This document shows, one piece after another, positions 19,691 to 31,480 of a stretch of 64,000 nt of DNA. Location of the stretch: contig JAVMKO010000020.1 in assembly GCA_032164245.1 (NCBI GenBank), forward strand, positions 12,180,706 through 12,244,705. The letters run 5' to 3'. The stretch's first letter is position 1. Every line of letters begins with the position of its first letter. The notes below the pieces were generated by a model. That model was not told the origin of the DNA. It ran no database searches and saw nothing but the letters and a program-made list of their open reading frames with translations. This stretch comes from Sternotherus odoratus. Its lineage: Eukaryota > Chordata > Testudines > Kinosternidae. Position numbers and translations under genes: made by a program.

Positions 19691-22420
19691 TGAAAGAGGA
19701 GAGTTGGTGATAGGAGGAGCAGATCCATTAATGTGAATGGCTTGTTCCGAGTGATCAAAGAGTTAAACTTTCTCAGGAGAAGCTTAAATTTTAGAAATCA
19801 GCCTTCAAAGCTTTCTCTCCACTTTTATCTGAAATCTACATGTGAAAATTCTGCTCTCAGTTGTGGCTACCTGTGGTGTTTCCATGGAAAACGGGGTCAA
19901 ACGTTCAAGGGAAAAATAAAGAAGAGTTTGTTTATAATAAAGCAGAGATGGAACAAATCAAGAACTCCTGTTCTACTAGGACTTTGAAGATTTGGAGACA
20001 AGGATACTTGGATCTTAACCTTGCCTGGTTTGCATTTTACAAAAGCAAAACAAAATGGATTTTGCAAACCCAAAACTACATCTAGTTTTCCTCCTTTTTT
20101 GTTTCAAAGTAGTGATACGCCCCAGTTGTGGAACTTGAACCTAAATCTGGATATTCCCAGACTTTGAAGACAGGTTCAGATCCAAGGTTTAGCTTCCAAC
20201 TCTATTGAAAAGATAATGAGAATAAAAACCCTTTTACCTTGTTGTCTCTGCCACAGTGTCCACTTTCTGGCCTTTGTATCAGCCAAAGGAAGCTCTGGGC
20301 ATTCAATTTGCCTCTGTAATTGTCTCTGTTTTCATCCACAAATAGAGATTACTGAGAAGAGGATAGTATGGCTAATCAGACAGCCAAAGACAGAAATCAA
20401 CAGATAAATCAGATTTTCCCCACAGTTGCTGTAGAAGTTAATTATTGAAATGTTAAGTGTATTAGACCCAATGAATAATTAAATCAAATAGTAAATTAAA
20501 CATCCCTTTGACATAGAAAGTTGGAAAATAGCATGTTAGTTCCACTCCTCTGACACCAGAACATGCTCTCTCTCTCTCTTTCCAACTTGGAGACTACAAA
20601 CAGGGAAACATGTCCTCTGAGACTGAAATATTTTACTTCATCAGCAGCTCAGCTCCTCAGTTATCTGCTTTCCTTCTACACAGTCTTAGTTCCTTTTTTA
20701 AAGGTTATTTTTTTACTTTTTTTTTTTACTATTCACTGTTTTAAAAAAGATGTTTTGCAAAATAATTACATAGATGGCAAGAGATGCACACACAGAGAGA
20801 TGGGGGAGGTATGGTCTATAGTTCAGAGAAGAACTGGGGGTTAGATCTCTAAGATCCTGTTTCAGATCTTAGATCCTGTCCTTGGCTCTGTCACTAATTC
20901 TGTGAACTTCACTAGCCACTATAAAAAAGGAATTTTCATATTCCAGGGTAATTTTCCAAACCATGCTGATTTTGCTGTATAATACCATAGCATTCTTTTA
21001 GAAGGGAAATCAGTTTATCTCTGGGCAAAATTTACCTCTATGCAGAGGGCCAGCACTGTTTCATGTACTACATGCTGAGTAATAACATGGGAGGACTCCC
21101 TGGTTCTAAAGCTGTTTCTAAAGCTAAGCTGACTCTTGAATATACAAGAACATGGTGTGAAATAGAAATTGGGTATAGATACACTGACAAACTTGAGCCG
21201 TTTGGGGTGTTTGAAAATAGTGTTTGTAATTCAACAATGTCATTGACAATAGATCACTGTTCATTTTCAGAATGTTTCCCTCAAATCCAATAGCTGCAGG
21301 TAGTGAAGGAAGAAGCTAAGTTAAATAATGATTAGATTTAAAGGACTCACACCCCTTTGTTTTCCTTTCTACCCGCAGAGAAAATTAATAGCTTTCATTA
21401 TGTTCATTTGGGAGAAACTGTGGGGCACTTATTGACAAAATATAAATCTAAAAGAGTTAAACAAGCTTTTCAAATCATTATTAATATTTTTTTGCTGTAG
21501 CACCTTTTCAGGTATATATATAAACACCTTAGGCCAGATCTTTAACTGGTGTAAATCAGCAGAGGTGTATTGATTTACTCCAGCTCAGCATCTGACCCTT
21601 TCAGTGTAGCAGGTCCCTGGGAGCCCAACGCAGCAGCATACCTTAAGCATTCTGCCTTCGCAATGCTAGGGTGTCAGCTTGTTGTGGTGGCCTTCAGATG
21701 ATCACAGTAATTCCCTCTTTGATTCTTAACATGTAAAACCCACAATGGGAAGATGGGGGCAAACAGCCATTTGATGAATATTTTAAAAAAATAAATCATG
21801 ATTTTAGATAGGGGTCTTCCTTTCTCTTTGTCTGTACTGCAGGTTTACTGGAAGTAGAAGATTAACTGTATATAAGGCCAGTGGCACCCTAGGCATGTAT
21901 TCATCTTTCAGTAACTCCCCCAATGTTTAATCAGATTTATTATTTTTTAAAAAAGGCGTTGCCAAGTAAATTGTTTTTATTCCCAAGAAGTGAAACCACT
22001 GAAATAAACTAACTGGTTACTTGCAGAGTTCCTACAGTCTTAAACTTATCACTTGAGAGTGACCGTAAAAGAGTAAATTAATCTATTTAGGCCATAATTG
22101 TCAGTTTAAAGAAGGAAAAAGCCACAGAAATGCATTTTTTTAAAAAGCATTCCAAACTAAGGCTGCTATTTAACTTCTCTCTCACCTGGATCTGGTGGTT
22201 TGCATGGACTGATAACACCTGTCAATCACAAGCAAAATTGCATAGGAAGAAAAAAGCTGAAGTCAGGAGATGAGGGTTCTAATACAGAGTAGGGGGCTGA
22301 CCATGTGAATAAAAGTCATGTTCATAGATGTCATCTACTTAATTACAACCCACAGGCTTATCCTTGTCAGGGAGGGATCCATAAAAGAAACAATCAATCC
22401 TGAAGTCCTTAGGCAATAAG
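19691..22420. other. Gene-free stretch
   Basis: No gene. Fragments of dispersed repeats include CTGGTGTAAATCAGC at about 21548. AT-rich elsewhere. Confidence 0.5.
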
Positions 22421-22497
22421 GGCCCGATCCAAAGTCCATTCACATCAATGAAAATATTTCCAGCGATGTCAATGAGAACTGGATCAGTACCAGAGGC
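22421..22497. repeat. Dispersed palindromic GATCCAAAG...CTGGATC repeat
   Basis: GGCCCGATCCAAAGTCCATT opens it, and GATGTCAATGAGAACTGGAT closes it. Similar pieces are at 36541-36609 and 42037-42080. Short palindromic MITE-like repeat, family unnamed. Confidence 0.5.
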
Positions 22498-23119
22498 TTA
22501 GGCAGAAGTCCAATGCTTAATGCAAAGTAAAATGCACTATGAATGGAATTAAGGTACAAAATGTTTATTTCTCTAAACAAACTTCCCGCCAGTTAACCAA
22601 GGTTGTTTCTTTGCCGCCATCCTCTATGGATGTCCCATAAATTATGCGGGATTTCTAAATGGAAACATGAGGAAACTTGCTAGGCATTTTCATTAAAGAA
22701 GCATAAAGCTGTAAGAACAGGGAAAACTTTTCCTTCAGTTGTCCAGAATCCACGGGTTGTGTATTAAACAGCAGTTTATTGTTCTCATCAAGAGAGGAGA
22801 TGATGTAAAAATCTATGGTCTGCTTGCTTTTCTTGGCTCAGCAGATACCAGGTTCACTGCTGGTTGAACATGGGAAGGATGCTAGTGTGGGAATATGCTG
22901 CTGTGACTCAGGGGACTTGATTGCTGGCCGTTTTTATCAGGTGGGGAATTCTAAGTCCACAGGCAACAAATGTGCGCTATGAAAGGTTGCTTTCCAAATC
23001 CCAGGATCTCTCCTTTGTAGAGAGGGGAGCTTTCTAATCAGCCATGTTCTTTAGTTCCCGTGGGTTAATACGCTCAGAACTGCATTGTAACCTACAGCAA
23101 TCATCTTTGGTTACATTAT

Positions 23120-23188
23120 GGCCTGATTTGAAGCCAATTCTAATAAATGGGAGTCTTTCTTTGACTTCAGTGAGTTTCAGATCAGGCC
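23120..23188. mobile_element. Tiny palindromic MITE-like repeat (69 bp)
   Basis: GGCCTGATTTGAA at the left and TTCAGATCAGGCC at the right are inverted repeats with one mismatch. The body has AATGGGAGTCTTTCTTTGAC. It belongs with the TTGACTTCAATGG repeats elsewhere in the window. Confidence 0.6.
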
Positions 23189-23914
23189 CATAGAGATAAG
23201 ACAGATATAAAACACCATATTGGACCAGAACAAAGATCCATCTCATCCAAAATTTTGATTCAGTGTAGCCCATACGACACACAGCTGGTTACATCCAGAG
23301 TGCTGTAGCGCACATAGACACTAGCCAGTGCATTGCAATATTTATCTCTGAATCTGTTTTTAAATTTCCTATGGTAGCAGCGGCATGAGAAAACAAGAAA
23401 TACAGCAACAAGTGAGAGCTTGCAAAAACAATGTAAATAAATCATACCCCAATGAGAGCACCACAAAGGCCCATCTAAGCTTGTATCAAGCAGGACTCAG
23501 TGCCAGCCTGATCCAAAGTGTAATCTGGCCCGTTTTCATTGTAGAGGCTGAATGTGATGAGAATTTTTTTCTCTAGAAACTTACCAGCGAAATGATTACT
23601 TTTTTACTACTGCAACCAGGCTAATTGCAACAAATATTCAACTGTGAATGTAACTGCTTTGCATGAAAGTCGACTGATGAGCTTGGTATCTTAGACACCA
23701 TAATTAGACTCAGGCTTCTAGGTTTGCTTTTGCTCTGTTTTAATAGATGACCAGGGCTTAAGGGCATTGGAGCAGAGACCTTGCCTAACTGTATGGAGTC
23801 ACAGGTGATGTACCATGAGACAGTAGTGCAGAGCTTCTTTAGCTGCTGGCTGTATGAGTACAGGTGAAACTTAAGGATGATCTTGCGGTTAACAAAGGAG
23901 ATCTGAGTGCAGTT
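23189..23914. other. Gene-free stretch
   Basis: No recognised element. Confidence 0.4.
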
Positions 23915-24132
23915 TCTACAGATTACTTGTGTGATCTTGGATAAGTCACTGAGTCCCAGATCCACAAAAGTACTTAGACTCCCCACTCCCATTGACTTCA
24001 GTCTCTCCATTCCCCATCTGTAACGTGAGAATCATAATACTCTCTTCCTCCCATCCTTTGTATTGTCCACTTATACTGGCAGCAGTTTTACAATGCCTAG
24101 CACAATGGGGTCTTGATTTCAATTAAGGTCTC
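23915..24132 (+). repeat. MIR-like SINE with embedded short repeat
   Basis: TTGTGTGATCTTGGATAAGT and CCCCATCTGTAACGTGAGAA are the MIR landmarks. Between them sits a CCCATTGACTTCAG piece of another repeat, so the MIR was interrupted. It ends CTAGCACAATGGGGTCTTGA, a common amniote SINE tail. Confidence 0.65.
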
Positions 24133-25254
24133 TCGCTACTATGATAATTAATTAATAATGAATTAATAAAGATGATGAGGAGAGAAACACACAGCCAGGA
24201 CTGGCAAAGACATATGGAAGCCATCATTATTCTCAGCATCAAGATCATCCCATTTCTCCTGTGCTTCTCCTCTTATAAGAAAGATGTAGACACCACACAA
24301 AAAATATCTTCTGGCTTTTTCTTGATGGCTTTTCTCTTTACATTTCAGTGTCATGACAACCTATCAAAGCTATCTCCATAATCTATTGTTCTCTGAGCTG
24401 AACTCTCCTTGTCAGTTATTAATCTTTGATGTTCTAAGTAATTAAAAACACACGTTTACTCTCTCTTTACCAGCCTGTATTCATTCTCCTTGTTTACCAT
24501 TCTCCTATCCATTGCTCTGCTGGGTGAGATTAACACTGATGAAAGATTCTGCCCTGAGAGCCCTTGAAATTAGAGTCCTTCATTGGGACACACAACAGGT
24601 ATTGGTCATGCAAGCGCAGTGCTGGCTTCCTTCATGCCCTGTGCTGATATATTTGATCCCAACCCAGAAGGGACACACTGTAGCGTTGAGAAGGTATTAG
24701 AAGGTCTATGCCATTTCAGACCTTAGCCTCTTCATCGCGACTCCCAGCGAGAGAGCTAATTGCAGCTAATCAGAATGTCTTTCATAGTACAGATTCAAAT
24801 GCTACTCTCAGCTTCTCTATTTGATGCCACTGGGAATCACATGTGTGTCACAGTAGAAAGTGTGGCCCTGTTTATTGTCCTATTATCATTGTTCGGGACT
24901 TATGTTAATGTTACTAAGAATATTTTAGATGTTAAAAAACTGGGCCAGATTGTGAATCCCTTCCTCGCATTTCAAGTTACTGCTCATGGGTATCAGTAAG
25001 GCCCGAGGTAATTTTTTCCCTCTCTTGTAAATACATACATTGCATTTTTTTCATTGCTATTTACTAGTTCACCCCTTCTGGTTAAGAAGCCTGCCTTAGT
25101 CAGATTGGGACTTTATTTCTCTTAATGATGCTACAGCTGCCATTGGCATTTCTACATCAAATCTGATGAAAACGAGACTTGTCTTTTTATTCAGTCACCT
25201 TGTTCATATTTAATGCTTCACTTGCACTTAACTTTTTGACTCATTCTTTTACAG

Positions 25255-25257
<3 letters not shown>
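24133..25257. other. Gene-free stretch
   Basis: No recognised element. Short frames only. Confidence 0.5.

Positions 25258-25300
<43 letters not shown>
25258..25300. repeat. (TC)n-(AC)n compound microsatellite
   Basis: About 14 TC units followed by about 8 AC units. Confidence 0.95.
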
Positions 25301-25301
<1 letters not shown>

Positions 25302-25716
25302 TTGACATCCTTTGTATCAAAGTAATGCCATTATCTATTCATTTTGATTCTACAATCTTTATCATCTGCCTTGGAAAAATCATCCATGTTTTGATTTCTC
25401 TACATTGATTCTTTTGATTTTCTGAAACACTCTCCATATCCCAACAATGTAATTTGATTTTTCATCAACCTCACTGGTCATGAGGCACCCTTATGATCAA
25501 AGAGGGACAAAAAATTTCGAATTATGAAATAATGAAATTCTGAGTTTCACTTTTTAAAAACAAAAGAGAAAAATGTTGTGTTCATTTTTATAATCTTTGT
25601 CCTCTATTTTTAACCTGTAGTGGGCCAATGGTTTTCAAATACTAATTTTTTGATGAAATTTTTCATTTAAAAAATAAAAGCGGGGAGAACATTTTGATAG
25701 CACAGCTCAAATGTCC

Positions 25717-25775
<59 letters not shown>
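25717..25775. repeat. (GA)n microsatellite
   Basis: Long GA repeat with one AAAGAC interruption near 25735. Confidence 0.95.
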
Positions 25776-25777
<2 letters not shown>

Positions 25778-26943
25778 TGTAGCAATGATTAGATAGATAA
25801 GAAGGTGGGTAGATAGATAAGACAAGGGCAGGTCATTCCAGTGAATTACTGCTTACTTTGTAAAGCAAAACACATGCACTGGGCTAAAATGCAGAATCAG
25901 CCTACGAGGTTTGCAGAGAATCCTAACATGTAGATTGAAGCTAGTTACAAAGAGAAGAACTCAGCCAGTAGAGGCTTCTAAGCAGACGTGGAGAATCAGC
26001 ACATCCTTCATTTGCCCTGGTCTTGTTCCCTTCTAGTTGTCTTATTTTTTGAGTGACACCAGCCCTCCTTCCATGCCTCCCTCAGCAGAGGTAGGGTGCA
26101 GCCACTTGCATCATCTAAACCCTCCCACCACTCCTGCACAGAGTTGCTATCCTCTACCAGACTCTGTGCTAGTGATTTGGATGGAGTGGCACCTTCTTAT
26201 GTAGGGAATCAGCATCCAGCTTCTCCAAACCTTGGAGATGGTGATGGGGCAGTGAGGAGCCAAGAGTTAATTCACAGGCACCTCTCTTCTGTGTCTTGCA
26301 AAATATTACATTAATTATGAATGCAGAAATAATAAGCCCCCATAAGTTACCTGTTGCATAAATTAATGCATCACTGCTTGATAAACTATAAATGTTTCGT
26401 GATCAATACAAAGCTCTAATTTTCTCCAGCTAATGCCTTTCAGTGACAGCCTCTCAATGCTATCTGCAGATTGTACATGCAAGATGATAAATCTTTATGA
26501 TGTCTCAACTCTGAAATATTAATCACTGCTCTCCCTGGTATGACATAATTGGTAATGACTGTATTGACAGCCTGAAGTGGACTCAGGGGACTGGGAACTG
26601 AGCATTAAGGAAAGCTTACGAGCTGCATTGGACAGATCAACAATGATGGCACTGTAGCATAATAAGAGGGGATGTATGAAAACAAATTATTCTGAGGCCG
26701 TTGGGAGTGTTTTCCTTCAACCTTAAACTAGCCAAAGTCATTATGTAGCAATGGCACCTTCTCACTTTCTGTATGCCACAGGAGTGCTTTCTGTCTTTAT
26801 ACATGTAAATAGCTAATAGATAAGATTGCAAGTATAGGGCACTCAAAAAGATGGATCATAGTTCCTGGGCTTTTATCCAACCAGTAAAATTTTGTGTTCT
26901 GTACTATAAATGGCTGCTCTTTGTAATGTATTTTTATAACTAA
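25776..26943. other. Gene-free stretch
   Basis: At 26310-26580 there is repeat-free AT-rich sequence with many TAAT-type words, a candidate conserved non-coding segment. This is inference only. Confidence 0.4.
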
Positions 26944-27609
26944 CTAGCAGAAATACCCGGCGTTGCTCAGGTCCGTTGGAGGGGGGGAGGGGTGAGAGAG
27001 CTGAGCGAGTGCGGGGTCCGTTGGAGGGGGGGAGGGGGGAGAGAGCTGAGCGAGTGGGGGGCATTGGAGTGGGGGGGGAGGATGGAGAGAGCTGAGTGAG
27101 TGCAGGGGCCATTGGAGTGGGGAGGGGGGTGAGATTTAAAAAAATTTTTATTCTTACCTAAGGGGGGAGAGAGCTGAGCGAGTGCAGGGTCCGTTGGAGG
27201 GGGGGAGGGGGGAGAGAGCTGAATGAGTGCGAGGTCCATTGGAGGGGGGGAAGGGGGAGAGAGCTGAACAAGTGGGGGGGCCATTGGAGGGGGGGAGGGG
27301 GGAGAGAGCTGAGTGAGTGCGGGGTCCGTTGGAGGGGGGTATTATTACATCATAACTATGTCACAGAGAACAGCAGCTGCCCAGCTGATGTTAATGGGCT
27401 TTAAAGAATTTCACCCCTAGGGGGCGTCAGAGGTGAGATTTGAAAAATTTTCGATTCTTACCCTGATTAGGACCCTAAAGCCTATAACTGTACCAAATTT
27501 CAAGTCTCTAGCTCAAACGGTGTAGAGGGAGTAAGGGAACGTACATACACGCACGCATGCATGCATACACACACAGACGCATACACCATTTGACTTTTAT
27601 ATATATAGA
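26944..27609 (-). mobile_element. Non-autonomous Helitron, both ends present
   Basis: On the minus strand it starts TCTATATATATAAAAGTC and ends GCAACGCCGGGTATTTCTG followed by CTAG. The host bases are A before TC and T after CTAG, the expected Helitron A/T insertion site. A short hairpin (ACCTG pairing with CGGGT, plus coordinates 26955-26972) lies just before the 3' CTAG, as the family requires. There is no Rep/helicase coding. The interior carries the minisatellite at 26970-27340 and two copies of a GTGAGATTT...ATTCTTACC block (27130-27160 and 27433-27463). The element is 666 bp and lacks terminal inverted repeats and a target duplication, as expected. Confidence 0.88.
26970..27340. repeat. 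G-rich minisatellite inside the Helitron, unit about 44-46 bp
   Basis: Roughly 7.5 units of the form GGTCCGTTGGAGGGGGGG, then AGAGAGCTGAGCGAGTG. Variants have CCATTGGAG or GCATTGGAG in place of CCGTTGGAG. The fourth unit is interrupted by about 33 bp of Helitron body sequence. G runs of 5-8 could form G-quadruplexes. Frames read on the minus strand give proline/serine-rich repeats and are not genes. Confidence 0.9.
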
Positions 27610-27667
27610 TTATCATTTGCATTTTGGTAGAACTTGGCAGTGATCAGGTGCCATCCAAACACACAGT

Positions 27668-27983
27668 AGGAGTATGTCTACATCTGGAGTTAGGGCTGTG
27701 ATCCCCAGCTCATAGACATACTTGTGCTAGTTCTGATTGAGCTAACACACTAAAAATAGTGGTGCTTGGCGTAGCAGATGCACAGGCTAGCTCCCTGAGT
27801 ACGTACACACAGGTTTTGGTTCTGCTAGTGTTCTGCACAGATAACTCATGCTGCTACTCACCACTGCCCGTACTACTGCATCAGCACTATTATTTTTAGT
27901 GCACTAGCTCTCTCAGGTTTGGTGTGTGTAAGTTTGCACAAGTTGGGAATCACACCCCAAGCTCCAAGTGTAGACTTACCCTA
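27668..27983. mobile_element. Foldback MITE, long inverted repeats
   Basis: Left arm GAGTATGTCTACATCTGGAG, TTAGGGCTGTGATCCC. Right arm GGGAATCACACCCCAAGCTC, CAAGTGTAGACTTACCC. These are inverted with scattered mismatches over about 36 bp. Inner arms also pair: ACACACTAAAAATAGTGGTG with CACTATTATTTTTAGTGC. TAG on the left and TAA on the right fit a worn Harbinger 3-bp site. No coding content. Confidence 0.8.
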
Positions 27984-28195
27984 AAAGATAGTCCCTGCCC
28001 CCAAGAACTTACACTCCCCATAGACAAAACAGACAAAAGAAGGATTATTATCCCTATTTTACAGGTAGGGGACCTGAGGCACAGAGAGATAAAAACAACT
28101 CATGGGGAGTCTGTGGCACATCCGGGAATTAAACTCAGATTGCCTGAAGGTCATTCCAGTGTCTTAACCACAATGTCATCCTTCCTTTCCTATCA
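27984..28195 (+). repeat. L2/MIR-like dispersed repeat
   Basis: GATAGTCCCTGCCCCCAAGA, ACTTACACTC, then ATTATTATCCCTATTTTACA, GGTAGGGGACCTGAGGCACA and GGAATTAAACTCAGATTGCC. This is the recognisable end block of L2/MIR-type repeats (TTTTACAGATGGGGAAACTG type). It abuts the MITE, whose TAA target site may lie inside it. Confidence 0.65.
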
Positions 28196-28894
28196 CTTTG
28201 TCCCACACCTTCCAAGTCACCAAATATTCCCTTTTTCCTTTCTTCATTTCCCCTTTTGCAACTCTGTAACTTTGCAAAATGCCCTAAATTTAGGGAAAAG
28301 TTAGAGTGACAAAGGAAAAATGAAACTGTAATTCAGGTGATATGTACATTTTGAAAACACCTCCGACTTTGAAAGAGTAACCGAGTGGTGAAGCTATAGG
28401 GTTTTCTTTTATCCTTTTGCACAATTTCAGTAACTTCCTCAAGCTTTAAGCAGTTTTTGAATGTTGCAAAAAGAAAACAACCAAACACAAAAATGAAGAA
28501 TTGAAGAGAAAAAAGCCAACAGCTGTCAACATCATTCATTCTCTTGTATTCACTGGCAAAGAGGAAGGCAGGAGGGAAAAGCAGAACATGAACATTCAAA
28601 TTAAAAACCTCAAAGTTATTAATGAAAATTTTGCTTTTAAAACAAGGCATTTTTTTCCAAATAAATGTTTCAAAGAAAAAATATTCACCCACTCCATTAA
28701 TTAGCCCTGTAGAATGAATGCATATACAGGAGAGCGAGTTAGAATATCTTCTTCCTCGTGTTGTTGTTTTTCTTAGCATTATTCCCACACTATGGCAGGG
28801 TCCGCTTAGAACCAGTGATATGACCGGGGGACACTCCAACCGATACATCATGCCATCTGTCGCTGGAGGCATTTTATACCTACTGCCAGGTGTG
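28196..28894. other. Gene-free stretch
   Basis: A 179-codon open frame runs across it on the minus strand (28333-28872). It has no recognised domain, is hydrophobic and lysine-poor in a random manner, and no homologue comes to mind. It is most likely chance. Confidence 0.4.
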
Positions 28895-29018
28895 AAGCCT
28901 ACAGCACCTAGTATTCCGAGGAGGTCTCCCTCCCATCCAGGTACTAGCCAGGCCCAACCCTGCTTAGCTTCCGAGGTCAGACGGGATCAGGCGTTTTCAG
29001 GGTGGTACAGCCGTAGTA
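28895..29018 (-). rRNA. 5S rRNA-derived copy, probable pseudogene
   Basis: On the minus strand the copy contains AAGCTAAGCAGGGTTGGGCC, TACCTGGATGGGAG and AATACTAGGTGCTGTAGGCT, matching vertebrate 5S rRNA along its whole length. The 5' end is ACTACGGC in place of CCTACGGC. It is 124 nt rather than about 120 because GGAG is repeated after GATGGGAG inside box C. There are also substitutions near the GCC start and in the CGCGCCCGATC region, here ACGCCTGATC. No T run follows the 3' end, so RNA polymerase III would lack its terminator. It is a single isolated copy. Some amniote SINEs (AmnSINE1 type) carry a 5S-derived head, but the expected SINE body is not recognised downstream. A retrocopied 5S pseudogene is favoured. 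Confidence 0.88.
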
Positions 29019-29368
29019 TCGTCTTCCTCATGTACCACTAGCTAATTAATCTGCTGTATTCTGATATTATAATCTTTATTACCAGTATAAATAGAGAAAG
29101 ATTTTTGGATCCCAGGATGAGTTTGTGATATCAGCTGTTAGAAAAAAATGACTGTGTATTGAGGGTTTAAGTGGGGCTGGGGTGATGGATAGGCTTTGAA
29201 CTAGTCCTCTGCCTGGGAATAAATTTCATCCAGTGTAATTTTTACACAGTCACATTTTAGAGTGTTACTTTATTCCAAAGGTGGAAATCTGCAGTAATAT
29301 AAACAGTGATGGCTGGATAATAGTGCATGTCTTAACCCATTTGTGAAGTACCCTAGATTTATTGTGTG
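29019..29368. other. Gene-free stretch
   Basis: No recognised element. Confidence 0.4.
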
Positions 29369-29676
29369 TGGCCTGATCTATATTTAAAAGTTTTACTGGC
29401 ATAGCTATTTCAGTTAGGAGCGTGAAAAAAAATCACACCTGGACCGACATAGCTGTGCCAGCAAAAGCCCCAGTGTCAACACTGTTATATAGGCAAAAAG
29501 TCTTGTTGCGAGTATAGCTTATTTTGTTTGGTGGCAGGGGAGACAGACTCATATAAACTATGCCAGCAAAAGAATTCTCTTGATATTTTATACTGGGTTT
29601 CCACTAAGACAGTTTGTCAATATAATTGTACTGGAATATTTACACCAGTAAACACTTCTGAGTGTACACAAAGCCT
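29369..29676. mobile_element. MITE with CCAGTA/TACTGG arms
   Basis: The left end has GGCCTGATCTATATTTAAAA followed by GTTTTACTGGCATAGCTATT. The right end has ACACCAGTAAACACTTCTGA, GTGTACACAAAGCC. The two are inverted with many mismatches. The internal CATAGCTGTGCCAGCAAAAG is shared with the element at 37597-37877 (GCTGGTATAGC, CCAGCAAAAATAGG), so they form one family. Confidence 0.65.
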
Positions 29677-31289
29677 GTTTGTGTGTGTGTTGTGCACATT
29701 ACTACAGCCAAGTCTTGAATTTGGACGATTGAAGTCTGTAGGCAGCTTTTATTAATCTGACAAGTAACCTTGGCATCTCATACTGAGCAAAATGATTCCT
29801 TTTATACCACACATTTATGTATATACTTGACATCTTTCATAAAACTCAGGTCAAACATATTTCCCTCTCTCCTTATCTTCTAGAGTCCTTATACAGGAAT
29901 TCATCTCTCTCTTCATGTCATGGTCAGAAAAGAAGCATTAAGTGTCATTGGGCCATATTCTGATAAAATATCCACTGGTGTAAATCCATTAAACTAACTT
30001 TCTTTCTCCAATTGTTAAACAATTCAATTTTAATCTAATTCCTTGCCTAATATCTGTAGTAATTGTCCATGTTCTTTCTTTGTTTTGTTTTGTTTTTTAT
30101 TTTGTTTTAAACATAGCATCTCTTTTCAGGGGTTATGTTGCCTGGGGATTTTGGAAGAGCTCTCTGCATGAACATTAGAGAATTAATGTTTTTTAATTTT
30201 ATAAAGATATCAATCCCTTAATGCTCATGCACAACATCACTGTAAATCTTGTCAAACTACCATGTGATTGCTTTCAAATCAATTCAAACTGAGTAAGCAA
30301 CTTAAAGAAAGCAGTTTAGCTGGTGGTTAGTTTTAAAAAATAGGAAACTCCATTTCATTTATTAATAGGGACTCTCATCTTCTTAATAGACAAAAGTAAA
30401 ATAATGATTTCCATTAAGTTATTGAACTGATGCACTTCTATATATCCTAATGCAATCCTTTGCTAAGAGCAGAGACTTTGTTACCTGGGACATTGTTCGT
30501 TCCATTCTATGCAGCCATTACTGTTTCTCCCACCTACTTACTTACTGAAATAATGCCTGCATTTCTGATGGATAAATAATGTCGATCTCCTTCAAAGGCT
30601 GAACAAATCACCTTTGGGAATGATTTCAGGCATCTTGAAAGCTTCAGATGACAAAACCATAAATCCAGTTCCTCCCAACTTTTATCTTTATTAGTAAAGG
30701 GACGTCTACCAAATATTTGGGAGCAGTGAGAAAAAAGAAACCTGCAACAAGAGTATTACTTTTAATTTGAGGTCGTATGAATTCCATTTTGCAAACTTGA
30801 ATGTTCAATTTTGTTTTGTTGACTTGGGTCCGGGTGGTTTTTGATTTCTTTGTTTTTTAAGTATTTTTCTTGTGACATAAAATACATACAGAAGTCTGGG
30901 TTAAACCAGATTCACCTTGGATCTCCAGATCCATTGCCTTGAGCAAGTAATAAAGAACTGAAGAAAAGCCTAGCTAACAAACAGAATTTGTGAATGCTGT
31001 TGACGCCATCATTAATCAAATGGCTTTTACCAGTGTTTTGTGTCTCTTGCATGTGGTAATGTCAAAATAACCTTGTTAACGAACAAAGCTTTAACCTGAC
31101 CTTCAACGCTCTCAGGCCTTTCTATTTAATGTCTCCTGCTTCATCATTACAGAATGAAGCTGGACTTTTGCAAATCAGTATAAACAGTTTGCAGTGAGGT
31201 ACATAATTTTGAGGGGGAAAAACAGGACCACATCCTCATCTGTTATAAATCAGCCTAGCTTCACTAACTTTCCAGGAGTTATGTGAATT
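29677..31289. other. Gene-free stretch, repeat-poor
   Basis: About 1.6 kb with almost no recognisable repeat. AT-rich, balanced composition. Candidate for conserved non-coding sequence, but comparative data are needed to say. Confidence 0.4.
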
Positions 31290-31480
31290 AATGCAACCCT
31301 GCCACAATAATTTTGTGACCTCCCCATCACCCACAAGTCCTCTTTGGGTCAGAATCCCTACAATTACAACACTATGAATTTTCAGATTTAAATAGCTGAA
31401 ATCATTAAATTGTTCTTTTTTAAAATCCTATGACCATGATATTGACCAAAATGGACCATGAATTTGGTAGGGCCCTAGAT
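31290..31480. mobile_element. hAT-like non-autonomous element end
   Basis: CCTACAATTACAACACTATG, TTTAAATAGCTGAAATCATT, ATCCTATGACCATGATATTG and ACCATGAATTTGGTAGGGCC then CTAG. I recall a dispersed reptile repeat ending TGAATTTGGTAGGGCCCTG that behaves as a hAT-type element. The assignment is from memory and the left end is not seen. Confidence 0.45.

Noticed and set aside
26873..27284. Proline/serine-rich repeat frames on the minus strand
   Set aside because: They come from the Helitron minisatellite and lack a start context or any known domain.
26970..27340. CRISPR-like array of direct repeats
   Set aside because: The units are adjacent with no unique spacers, and the DNA is vertebrate. 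It is a minisatellite.
28895..29018. Functional 5S rRNA gene
   Set aside because: It has a 4-bp insertion in the internal promoter, 5' substitutions, no T-run terminator, and is not in a tandem array.
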